DNA from: Acholoe squamosa | Lineage: Eukaryota > Annelida > Polychaeta > Phyllodocida > Polynoidae | Direction: 5' to 3' | DNA: 64,000 bases | Assembly (NCBI GenBank): GCA_949317995.1 | Contig: OX439037.1 | Span: 16,666,324-16,730,323, forward strand | Part shown: piece after piece, positions 35,486-45,531 of the stretch | Numbering within the stretch: the first letter of the stretch is position 1 | Layout of the letters: every line of letters starts with the position of its first letter | Program-made: the position numbers and the translations under genes | Notes under the pieces: generated by a model | The model's input: only the letters and a program-made list of their open reading frames with translations | What the model was told of the DNA's origin: nothing | Database searches by the model: none

Positions 35486-36973
35486 GGGTCTGTTACTCCA
35501 GGAGATAAGTGCACGTAAAAGATAAGTGCAGTCTGTTTGTGTTTGAGTTGGTAGAAAAATAAGAGTGCAGAGCACTTACCTACAGACAACTTTATGTGCA
35601 CTTAGGTGCAGGAAATAATGTGTTTCTCTGTACCTATTATGGTACTGTGTACACTTAAATATTGTACACATACGTGCACATAAGTCCCAAAATATTGTGT
35701 TTCTAAATGAATATTTAAGACAGCTATTTTCCTGTCCTAAAAATTTCAAATCATCCTAAACCTTTATGAAACTGAGTGAAACTATGGCAAAGGTACATAA
35801 CAGTCAGTCAATGATATATTTGGTAAGAATCAACTGATTTTATAAATTTTAGACATAGTTTTTAATCAGATTTTAGAGATGTATCTTCATCCTGCACTTA
35901 AATGGTATATTCATACACATAAGTTTTAGGTGCACTTAAGTGACATATGTGAACCATCTGGATGATAAGGAATCTAGAACAAAATCCTGTTTCTCCAAGA
36001 TATTTGAGAACAACTACTGTGACACCTTGAGTATGAGGTGTGCCTTATATGCAAGGATAGGCACCTGGTGCGCCTTATAGGATGAGGAAAAGTTTAGGTA
36101 AAATGTTTCCCATAAATTCACAAATAGGCCATTGGGACACGCTTCAACTACCCAGGTTTTTGAATTTCGAAAAGTCATTTATTAGAACAAAGGTTACTTC
36201 ATTTTGAAGTTTTCTAGGAGATATATGTAGTCTGGGTACATCTTATATACAGGGTGTGCCTTATAAGTAAGGTATTATGGTATTAATCATCTTAAATCCT
36301 ACAGAAATCTTCTCAGGGAGCACTTGACTCGGAGGGAAACCGAGGATAGACTAAAATTTCACCCCTCTCTTCATTTACAACATGTTTCACTTACAACTAA
36401 TTCTCTACAAATTTTAAGGCCTCAAATTGTAAATAAAGCCACTATCTGCCACTTTTGTGCAAAAGGATCCTCAAGACTTATGTGCAGTGAGGATATTAAT
36501 TGTTTGTAAACAAATGTGCAGTTATGTGCACTCAAGTCATAATTTATTTTTGATTTATGCCCTATACTCTATCTCTAGGCACATAGATACGTGCAGGAAA
36601 CAGTTGGTACCAACTAGAGTTAAGTGAGTAATAGATGTTTAACGCCATTTCGACAGCTAAGGTCATATTCATGGCGAGAATGACATTACACAATGTCAGA
36701 GGAATGTGTCGGTGCGCATATGTGCACCACACACATCCGAGGGGACAGGAAAGAGGAGAAATAGACCCTTTCAAGTGGGCTAGGGAGGCCCGACTAGAGT
36801 TAAGTGCACGTAAGTGCTGCACTTATGTGCACCTAAGAAAGGTGTATGTGGTGAACAAATAAGCATAGGCTTTATGAAACTCAAACAATTTCTACCTACT
36901 ACCCTACCTACCAGATATCAGTACACATATGTGTTCCTATCTTTGTACCTACTACAACTGGAGTAACAGACCC
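35486..36973. mobile_element. 1.5 kb non-autonomous DNA transposon with 16 bp TIRs
   Basis: GGGTCTGTTACTCCAG (35486-35501) is mirrored exactly by CTGGAGTAACAGACCC (36958-36973). Next to the ends are many copies of AAGTGCAC and its complement (TAAGTGCACGTAA, TGTGCACTTAGGTGCA), a pattern like subterminal transposase-binding sites. The interior carries a block of the ATAAGGCGCACC repeat (about 36000-36280, minus orientation) and a nested SINE (36627-36792). No transposase frame and no clear target duplication. Confidence 0.8.
36627..36792 (+). mobile_element. SINE-like element, copy 2, nested, with 14 bp target duplication
   Basis: A 166 bp body matches the element at 32139-32312 (AGTAATAGATG, TTTAACGCCATTTCGACA, TCATATTCATGGCGAG) and ends GGGCTAGGGAGGCCCG. 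ACTAGAGTTAAGTG flanks both sides (36613-36626 and 36793-36806). The duplicated target is part of the surrounding transposon's TTAAGTGCAC sequence, so the SINE inserted after that transposon. Confidence 0.88.
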
Positions 36974-38109
36974 AAGGTGCAGCACCCTCCTGGTTTCTCG
37001 CTGCCCCTCCCCTCCACTATAAACATCCACATAGAAGAAAAGTGTCATAAAGCATTCCTCACCTAGCTATGCTGAGTATCCCTCAACCCAAACCAGGGAT
37101 GTATTTCATAAGGAAAGATACCAATGTTCAGACTACTAATCTAAAAAAAGTTAAATAGCGTACAGTTATGTGTCTGCTCAAATTTTATCACATCAATAAT
37201 ACTTCTCGTTATCGTTAATGAATGAAAAAAAGGGATATGGAATTAGTACCATTCATATGATTACATTGAAAGGTGAATTATTTAGAAAATGATGTAAAGT
37301 TCATCTGTAAGAGATCTTACATAAAAAAACATAAATAAGAGAATCCCTTAAAGGGGACGGGCTTTCCCTCTATAGAAACTTTGCAAACTTTGGAACAGAA
37401 GTATCACATGAAAAAAAAAACTCAAAAGGAAAAAAATAGATTAAAAATATACCCAATTTTTCGATACAGCTTTTCTAGAGGAAGATATACTACTAGTAAT
37501 TGGACTACGTGACATGTAAGGTTATATGAAACACCCCTGCAATACTTGTAGTACCAGATGGTTCTGATGCACATACTATACTCATGCCTGCTACTAGCTA
37601 GATTTTATGGGACTCTGGGGTTCAACTATCATCCACCCCATCCCGTGCCACCTTACCCCTTCGCTGTAAATAATGTACTTGCTCCTAATTCAGAACAAAT
37701 TTAAACTTAACCAAAAGGCTTTCATCACAGTTTACCGCAAAATATGGAGGGCATGATTATGTGCTCATCATCAAGGTATAGGTGGCAGGTACAATAATGT
37801 ATACTGGAGAACTCATTAATGATAACCACCACCATAGCATATATGCTATTGTGGTGGTACCATGTAAAAGGGGATATCAGCAAAAGGAAAATTATCACAA
37901 TAGCATTATCATGTTTGCGTTATACCGGAAACAACCTCAGAAGATAACCATGTTATGATATTGTCATATATACAGCCTCCTCCCCCACTTCCTGCCTCCC
38001 TATTTCCCATCCCTAGCAACCTAAAAGTAACGAGTCAGCAAGTGATATGGTCATTTTACAACTTGACAGCCCAATCAGCAATGGAGCATTGGGCCATGCT
38101 TGTCCATGT
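36974..38109. other. Intergenic DNA with a perfect short palindrome
   Basis: No gene. ACCACCACCATAGCATATATG continues into its near mirror at 37825-37858, a stem of about 16 pairs. A GCAGCACCCTCCTG string at 36979-36992 resembles a MITE right terminus with one mismatch. Confidence 0.55.
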
Positions 38110-38185
38110 TTGGCCCAATATAAGCCGACATTGGCCCAATATAAGCCCACATTGGCCCAATATAAACCGATATTGGCCCAATGTA
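38110..38185 (+). repeat. 21 bp tandem repeat (about 3.6 copies)
   Basis: Unit TTGGCCCAATATAAGCCGAC plus A, copies at 38110, 38131 and 38152 and a partial one at 38173. The copies differ at a few positions. Each contains the palindrome TTGGCCCAA with one base off. Confidence 0.92.
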
Positions 38186-38975
38186 TCCTTGCTACTTGGA
38201 AGGTATATAGCCGGCATACATAGGGCCAGAAAGTAGGTTACTGTCATGGGTTGAAATGTACATGCCAATCGCCGCTAGTCCTCTAGCAACCGTTAGGCTG
38301 GCAACGTTCAAACGAGAAAGGCCGAGATGGAAGGCATTATGGCTGCTTATACACACATCCTCCAGATAGGTTGCTATAACATATGCATCAACAATAGTGA
38401 TCATGGTGATGATATTTGCACCTAAACCTGGGGAGTTCTAAGGCAAGACTACCATATCATATACTATTCTTCTTTGCATCAGTTTTGAATTTATCAACAT
38501 CAATAATTTTATGTATCTCTGCCGACATGGGATTCCATAATAGGGTCATTTGTACCATTGGACTAAACTCAAATGCTCCGCATTTAGGGATGAGATATAA
38601 CATGGAGCATAATTAAGTCACGTAACTCCTTTGAATTTAAACAGATTTTATCCATTTTTTTAGATCTAGATGATACATTGGTAATTTCACTTCAAAAAGG
38701 ATTTTATAGGTCTTCTTTGATATCTTTCTACCAATTACATCAATGTCAACCATAATAATAAAATAAAATTGTCATAAAGAGAAGAGTGTGAATAAGATAA
38801 AAAGCGTAAAATTTAATCAAAACAGTATTGAGGCAAAGTGATAGATTGAAGGGTTTCATTTTGACCAGATGGTATTCCTCTGGAACTGCAGGTGTAGTGC
38901 TTAGTAGCATTACAGGTATGAGGGTCTTATATTTACATCATTCTTTCCCCACAGTCCTGCCGTAGTTACTTCCAG
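38186..38975. other. Intergenic DNA
   Basis: No gene or defined repeat recognised. Confidence 0.5.
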
Positions 38976-39337
38976 GAGGGTGTTGCTCCTATAGTAAAAG
39001 GAAGAGCTGGCTAAAAAATGCCCTCATTTCCAGTCCTTTCTTTTCATGTTGCTATAACTTGTCCCTTTTGTTGCTCACAAGTGGTCATTCAAGTATGGTG
39101 CTAAAAAAGGGGGGATTTGAGTAGGTACCTAGTTGGGAGAAGTCAGTCAGTATAATATACTATAGAGTGTGTGACATGAGAAGGTACCTGATAGTGCAGC
39201 TCTCTCTGTTTTAAACAAGGCAGGTGACTTTTCAGACTAATGTGGTGAGTGCAAGTTGAATGATGAAACAGAGCATGACTTCTTTTGAAAAGAGGGTACC
39301 TACTGACAGCTCTTTTTACCATAGGAGCAACACGCTC
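38976..39337 (+). mobile_element. CWG-targeting MITE, copy 3 (362 bp)
   Basis: Starts GAGGGTGTTGCTCCTATAG and ends CATAGGAGCAACACGCTC, with CAG on both flanks (38973-38975 and 39338-39340). The interior closely matches the copy at 19954, including the AGAGCTGGCTAAA and AATGCCCTCATTTCCAGTCC blocks. No coding capacity. Confidence 0.9.
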
Positions 39338-40099
39338 CAGATGTTCTAGGGCTTGCCATTCCTTCCACATAATTCCCATTAGTATTGTGCTTCATTTGTA
39401 CCGTGACAAAAAAAAATGAAAACATGTGCTCCATGGAATCTATTTAGGGATAATGTGACACAAATCATTTTAATTCTATCCAAAATGATTAAGCTTTTAA
39501 TTTATTTTGGCTGGATATTGTCCGTCTGGGGTATGTTATAGTCTCTTCTAGTGGCACTCGTCTTTCGAATTTAAGTAGATGATCCTGTCATGGAGGCATC
39601 CATGCATGTTTCTCCAGGGGCATGGAGTGTAATTTCAGCTTGATTATGTAGGTTTGACCTTTTAATACCAGTTCTTCTTGAGCTTGATCATAAGGCAGAT
39701 AATGCATGATCGGCAGACAAGGGGGGTAGAAAATATCCTGTGTACTTTGAAATGTGACAGTTGCTAGCAGATAATGATTATCTGACTAAAAAAATCCGAC
39801 AAAAATGGCCAATAATTCAAGGAGAGATAATATCAAATTATTTGATATTTTCAGATGTTAACTGTCCGACAATAATTAAGAAATTCCCGACAAAACATCC
39901 CCGATTTTGATTATCTTCCCCCTTTGTCGGCCTCCTTCTGTGGACTATGGCTATTACCCCTACTTTACACAAACATGAGGTGGTGGTGGGGCTCAAAATC
40001 TGTGACAGTATTCAAAAAACCCTTTACGACACCATGCTGGTCTCAAAATGGTTAATACGGCTAATAAAGTTAGCGCTTGGTGTAGGTCACCCCTGACAA

Positions 40100-40101
<2 letters not shown>
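39338..40101. other. Intergenic DNA
   Basis: No gene or defined element. Repeated CCGACAA and complementary strings occur near 39795-39930 without clear borders. Confidence 0.5.

Positions 40102-40176
<75 letters not shown>
40102..40176. repeat. (TA)n microsatellite
   Basis: About 75 bases of pure AT dinucleotide. The Tyr-Ile frame across it is an artefact. Confidence 0.98.
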
Positions 40177-40179
<3 letters not shown>

Positions 40180-41546
40180 CTCATATTTGTGTGTACCAGT
40201 AATATGTAGGGCTGAACTTTGGCCAAATGCACAATGGAGTCCAATTATCCCGATTAAGTATCAAGTGCTGTTTGCCACAGTCTTATCTAATGTAGATCTA
40301 TGGTTTTGTCTGCAGCTCATGTAGACATAGAATGAACTCAAGGACAGGGTAAGGCATTTTTTGTGCACCCGCCTTTGGTCTGTATGTAAATTCATTTGAT
40401 TTACACTACAGCACCGTTTACCTAATGAATCAAGACTGAACGAAATAATTCCACAAGGGAAGCAAATCGGGCATCCTCCCGATACATTTTTTCCCATTTA
40501 TCGGTGAATCCCCCCATTTTGGCAAATCTGACTAAAACCAGACCCATATGGGCTTCTCTGGAAGCAGTGCTTAAGTCGCATTTTGATATGTCTTTGTCTG
40601 TTGCATGGCATGTTACAGTAATGTAATGATGGTGTCTGATGTTGCCAGCACAACACTAGATCCTGTATCCATCATACTACCTCTACAGGGTTAAGAAATG
40701 TCCTGAATACCGTCATTAAAGGTCATGAACAGAGTGGCATATCACATGACAGGGGTGTATCATGTGACGTGTGGGGCGGGATGATTAGGTAAGGACAGGA
40801 CAATATGCCCCCCGGGGATGCCATATTACCATACAGCACCATTCATGTATATACTTCTTGGAAACAACAATTATAGAAAACAGGGTCTTTCTAACGGCTC
40901 AAAGATGGATGGAAACCAGATCACAATTTCTTATAACTATTCCTCCTTATGCTAGATAAAACATGTTACACCAAGTTAGCTAAAAACATGTTACACCAAG
41001 TTAGCTATAGTATAGATTTTCGGAGTGGCAGTGGTGCATCATACCAACACCTCACTGAGTGTTTCAGCCCATAAGACCAGCATGATGCGTGAATAAGTCA
41101 CTACTGGGTTCACTGGCAGGGCTATAGGGCATTAGCACATTAGGCTATGGAGGCCGCCATTAGACCCCGACTGCACTATGACTAACACCTTCAGCCCCCG
41201 TCTCCGCAGTAAATGCCAGGGATGCTTCCCATTGGTCAATAATACAATAGCCATGTGCCATATACATTCGGCATCAAACTGGCATCACACACAGGCCCGT
41301 AGCCAGGGGGTGACTCGGGGTATTAGTCACCCCCCCATGGTCCCACAGAGTGAAAAAAGGTCCACATTTTGGGGCCCTAGACACAGGCTTTTAGCACCTT
41401 TTGGTCCCACATATTGAAAAACTGGGAAATATTCAAGTTTCCACTGAGCAAAATATAATATTGAAGTATAATTTGGATATCCCATTAAAATGAGCTTTAT
41501 TCACATCATGCCCCAGATGATGTGGGTAGGTACATGTGCAGATAAA
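40177..41546. other. Intergenic DNA with small repeats
   Basis: No gene. A 25 bp unit ending in ACATGTTACACCAAGTTAGC is present twice in tandem at about 40957-41006. At 41292-41310 a CAGGCCCGTAGCCAGGGGG string looks like one end of a hAT-type element; I see no matching right end. Confidence 0.55.
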
Positions 41547-42253
41547 CCAGGATGGGGGCAGGGGGTGATCTGAGAATGGACCAGGAAGGTGGACCAGGAT
41601 GGGGGCAGAGGGTGACTTGGGAAGGTAGTTGTAATGGTGGGCCAGGATGGGGGCAGGGGATGATTTGGGAAGGTAGTTGTAAAGGTGGGCCAGGATGGGG
41701 GCAGGCAGTGACTTGGGAAGGTAGCTGTGAAGGTGGAACAGGTTGGGGACAAGGGGTGACTTGGGAAGGTAGTTGTGAAGGTGGACCAGGATGGGGGCAG
41801 GGGTGACTTGGGAAGGTAGTTGTAAAGGTGGGCCAGGATGGGGACAGGGGGTGACTTGGGTAGGTAGTTGTGAAGGTGGACCAGGATGGGGGCAGGGGTG
41901 ACTTGGGAAGGTAGTTGTAAAGGTGGGCCAGGATAGGGACAGGGGTGACTTGGGAAGGTAGCTGTGAAGGTGGACCAGGTTGGGGACAAGGGGTGACTTG
42001 GGAAGGTAGCTGTGAAGGTGGGCCAGGATGGGGGCAGGGGTGACTTGGGAAGGTAGTTGTAAAGGTGGGCCAGGATGGGGGCAGGGGATGACTTGGGAAG
42101 GTAGTTGTAAAGGTGGGCCAGGATGGGGGCAGGGGATGACTTGGGAAGGTAGTTGTAAAGGTGGGCCAGGATGGGGGTAGGCAGTGACTGGGGAAGGTAG
42201 CTATGAAGGTGGACCAGGTTGGGGGCAGGGGGTGACTTGGGTAGGTAGCTGTC
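41547..42253. repeat. 46-48 bp minisatellite (about 15 copies)
   Basis: Unit of the form GGTAGTTGTAAAGGTGGGCC then AGGATGGGGGCAGGGGATGA then CTTGGGAA, with variants GTGGACC, GGTTGGGGAC and AGCTGTG. The plus strand is G-rich with many GGGG runs, so G-quadruplex formation is plausible. Because the common unit is 48 bp (16 codons), a Pro/Ser/Thr-rich frame stays open on the minus strand. It has no other sign of being a gene. Confidence 0.95.
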
Positions 42254-42541
42254 AGGTGAAACAGAGATTTTGTACCTTGTATTGGAATAGGTAGATCTGC
42301 ACTGGTGATGATAAAAAGGGGAAGCAGAAGTGGACTTAACCTTTAATGTTCAGGGATGTGATTTCTCCTATATCTCTAGGATTTCCTACACTTTTGAGGT
42401 AAATAGTTGACCCTCTTGATTTCCCCAGATCCATTGTAGGGATGTCATCGATATTCATCATATCATAGTTAAGCATTTAGGCCGAAGTTTACTGTCAGTA
42501 ATGCCCCTTGTCCCATCATTTTTACATTATACATTGAGTAG

Positions 42542-42570
42542 ACAACAACAACAACAACAACAACAACAAA
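42542..42570 (+). repeat. (ACA)n microsatellite
   Basis: About nine copies of a CAA/ACA trinucleotide. Confidence 0.95.
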
Positions 42571-44067
42571 TAAAGAGAACACCACATCCTCGAAACCAAC
42601 ATAACTAGCACAGGATACATCAAAGCTGCACTGGAGAATAAATGCAACTATGTATCATACCAACGCTATGGGTATTTTAAGAAAATAAATTCATGTCCAG
42701 TGTCCCATGCTGCCATTACAGATTCAGTGTTTAAACAGTTGAGATAGTAATAGAAGGTAGCCCACCTGAATATTCTATGTTCGCAGAGATTCGCCAGGCA
42801 TTTCTTTCTGATTCCTTGGAAGGAGGATCTCATACCTGGCCTTCACATCTTCTCCTCAATTCCTGCTCCTTCCAAGAAATGAGCAACTCACATAAGCTCT
42901 GAGCAAATTAACACCAACAAACTTTCCTTTCTGGTATCTCCAGGAGACTAACTTAACAAACAGATGGCATAAAGTATGTATATAGCTTCAGTGCGACCCA
43001 ATCAAACGTTTTTTTCTCCTCACAAAAGGCTCCCAACCAGTGAGTGGATGGGTGCAGTGTGTGGAAATGAGGAACTCTCAGAACTCTGGGTCTGGGAGAA
43101 TCGGTTATTGAGGTCAGTAGGTCACATGATGGGCCAATCAGGATGCGGCTAGGTCTGCAGCCCGCAGCTATGTGTCTAGTACGAGTTCCTGCCAGTGAGG
43201 GCACTGTAAGGTGAGTTGGGATGAGCCTATGGTATGGCTGCCCGGGTATGGCTGACGTGATTTAGGCTCGTGTTAGGCGTGTGTGACCAGATACTATATG
43301 GGTCCCACCCACTCTTTCTGAGTCCATTCTTTAGTGTTGGGCCAAAACCTATTAAAGTAGCTATAGGAAGAAGAGATACAGAAAAAGAAGGTTTAACGTC
43401 GTGCAAAGAGTGATTTTGGTAGATGGTGCACTGAAAACCCACCGCTGATGTAAAGTTGTCAGATATGACGAGTTTAGGGTCGTCAGAGAGTCGTCAGGCC
43501 TTCATGACCACCCGGTGACTACCCCAGCTCATCATACCATAGAGTGTAAAAGACCATGGTCATCACCTAGGCTCTACTACTAGTTTGGGTGTTTGCCACA
43601 TGAGGTCCCCACTATGCATTTCTGTGATACTAATAATTACATTGATCGTGTTTAGGTGGGTCCACCGCTACAAAAAGGTCATCAATAATTAAACTCGCAG
43701 AACACTCGTTGGTGCATTAAAGTTATGAAGGTTGTCAAAATTACATGCTTTTTTAGTTTTTTTGGTGTTTTTTTTTTATCTTTAAAACCTACGGCAGCAG
43801 ACCCATGGCATTGACTCCTTTTCCAAGAACGACGCTTATTTGAGACCCCAGCACCTGGGCCAAGACAGTACTCTCTGGAGGTTCCTCTATGTCAAAACCT
43901 CCCAAGGGGAATTATACACTGTTTGCCTGCAGCCTTCTGGACATTGACCATAGGCTGTCTTATACCATATCATAACATTGACACTATGTGTATAGACGAG
44001 ACAAGTACAAAAGGTGAGCCTAGAGACAGCACGCTATAGCCACGGCATATTGACGTACAGATCCTAT
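42571..44067. other. Intergenic DNA
   Basis: No supported gene on either strand. Short frames only, with no motifs. Confidence 0.5.
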
Positions 44068-44765
44068 TAGTGGGGACTGTCAAGGAATCCAAGTGAACCT
44101 ACTGGGCAAAACTCTGAAATCTCGCATATGGGCTCATTTTCCCCCCTCTTTCAATCTAGATGAGGAACCAACGCAAATTCTCACCCAAACCACTGGAAAT
44201 CCAAGATAAAATCCTTATTTATCAATAGAATTGGTTTTGTAATACCTCAAAATGATGCTATTGACTTGCTCTTTGAATCTAGATGGAGAGTCGATATATC
44301 CCTATTTGGCGGCCATCTTAGATTTCTTGGGATTCAGATAATAGTTTGTATTGGCTCCCCTTTGAGATTATAAGAGGTTATCACTACCTTTATTTTTAGG
44401 TATTACATGACTAGTTGTGATGATGAATAAGGATTTTAGAGTAAAAAGATGAAAATTGTTGCCTACTTGACAGCCATCTTGGATTTTTGGGGGATTTGGA
44501 TAGAAATTCATTTAAACTCCACATCTACATTGAAAGAGCAAGTCAATGCACTCATTTTGAGGTATTACAAAAGCAATCAATTATATAGATAAATAAGGAT
44601 TTTACAGAAAATATATGCCCAACTGGTGGACATCTTGGATTTGTGGGTTCGGGTGAAACTCTGTGTTGCCTCCTTATCTAGATTGAAAGCCATATGTCAG
44701 AAATTTCAGAGTTTTGTTCAGGAGGTTCACTTGGCAACCTAAATTGAAGTTAACAGCCCCTACTA
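44068..44765. mobile_element. Foldback element with about 200 bp arms
   Basis: TAGTGGGGACTGT at the left end faces ACAGCCCCTACTA at the right. The arms go on pairing inward: CCAAGTGAACC and AAAACTCTGAAAT with ATTTCAGAGTTTT and GGTTCACTTGG, then TCAATCTAGAT, then AAAATCCTTATTTATC and TGTAATACCTCAAAAT with their complements near 44560-44600. The centre holds a GCCATCTTRGATTT block repeated near 44313, 44475 and 44631. No coding capacity; no clear target duplication. Confidence 0.82.
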
Positions 44766-45124
44766 TGTTTGTTGGCTCACAGTCTGTCTTGCTGAATAGA
44801 ACCAGCTATGAATAATTGGAAGGGGGCTCAAAAAAAAAAGGTTTTAAAAGTAAGCACTGTCCCGTTTTAGTGGGGGGCTGGACCATTTAATTCAACATAG
44901 TGACATTGCCATTTCCCTAAATGGACATGTGACATTGGTTTATATAATTATACTAGTGACATGAGGTAAAAAGTAATAACATAGTTAACATAGGTGCGGT
45001 TTTGAATTCAACATGGGACATGATTGCTTCTTAGAGGTGACAAGGATATGTTGATTTAAATGACATAATGGCATGAGCATTTCTTGAAATCAATATATGA
45101 GATGGGGACCCTCATTATAGATAG
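44766..45124. other. Intergenic DNA
   Basis: No gene or clear repeat seen. Confidence 0.45.
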
Positions 45125-45232
45125 GTCATTTTCTATAGGTTACTCACCTAAATTGTTGACGAACGTTTTAGAGATGATAACTATGCACCTTTTTTCCATT
45201 TTGGGTGAGTATTATAACTTATAGAAAATGAC
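45125..45232. repeat. 108 bp inverted repeat
   Basis: GTCATTTTCTATAGGTTACT then CACC on the left faces GGGTGAGTATTATAACTTAT then AGAAAATGAC on the right, with a spacer of about 50 bp. A MITE-like hairpin. Confidence 0.8.
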
Positions 45233-45300
45233 TGCAAAGGGAAGAAACTGATACTGCAGCACCCATCCTTTATATACTACACTATACGTCAGGTAGTCTT

Positions 45301-45531
45301 TTAACCCTTTAAAGGCTGCATGATGCATCTATATTCATTTATTATTACATTGGTGAGTCTAGATCTATTATCTGGGCCTGAATGATGGTTCTGGTGATGT
45401 CAGAGGATTGGCAGGATGCAGCGATGCACTCTGGGTGAGTTACCCACCATCACTGCACTAATTACATGTATCGTTATGATAAATCTACATGAAGAGGTAT
45501 CATGCTAATCTTAAAGGGTTGAAAGGGTTAA
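45301..45531. mobile_element. Possible MITE with TTAACCCTTT ends
   Basis: Starts TTAACCCTTTAAAGG and ends AAAGGGTTGAAAGGGTTAA. GCATGAT on the left and ATCATGC on the right extend the match with a gap. A related stretch at about 46130-46360 also ends AAAGGGTTAATTC and has similar central GCAGCRRTGCA and GCACTGCA hairpin pieces. Boundaries are uncertain. Confidence 0.45.

Noticed and set aside
39993..40244. A frame with a long Tyr-Ile alternation.
   Set aside because: It is a translation of the TA microsatellite.
41501..41989. A 162-codon Pro/Thr/Ser-rich minus-strand frame that looks like a mucin-type repeat protein.
   Set aside because: It is produced by the 48 bp minisatellite, has no signal peptide or flanking coding sequence, and array units of 46-47 bp break its phase.
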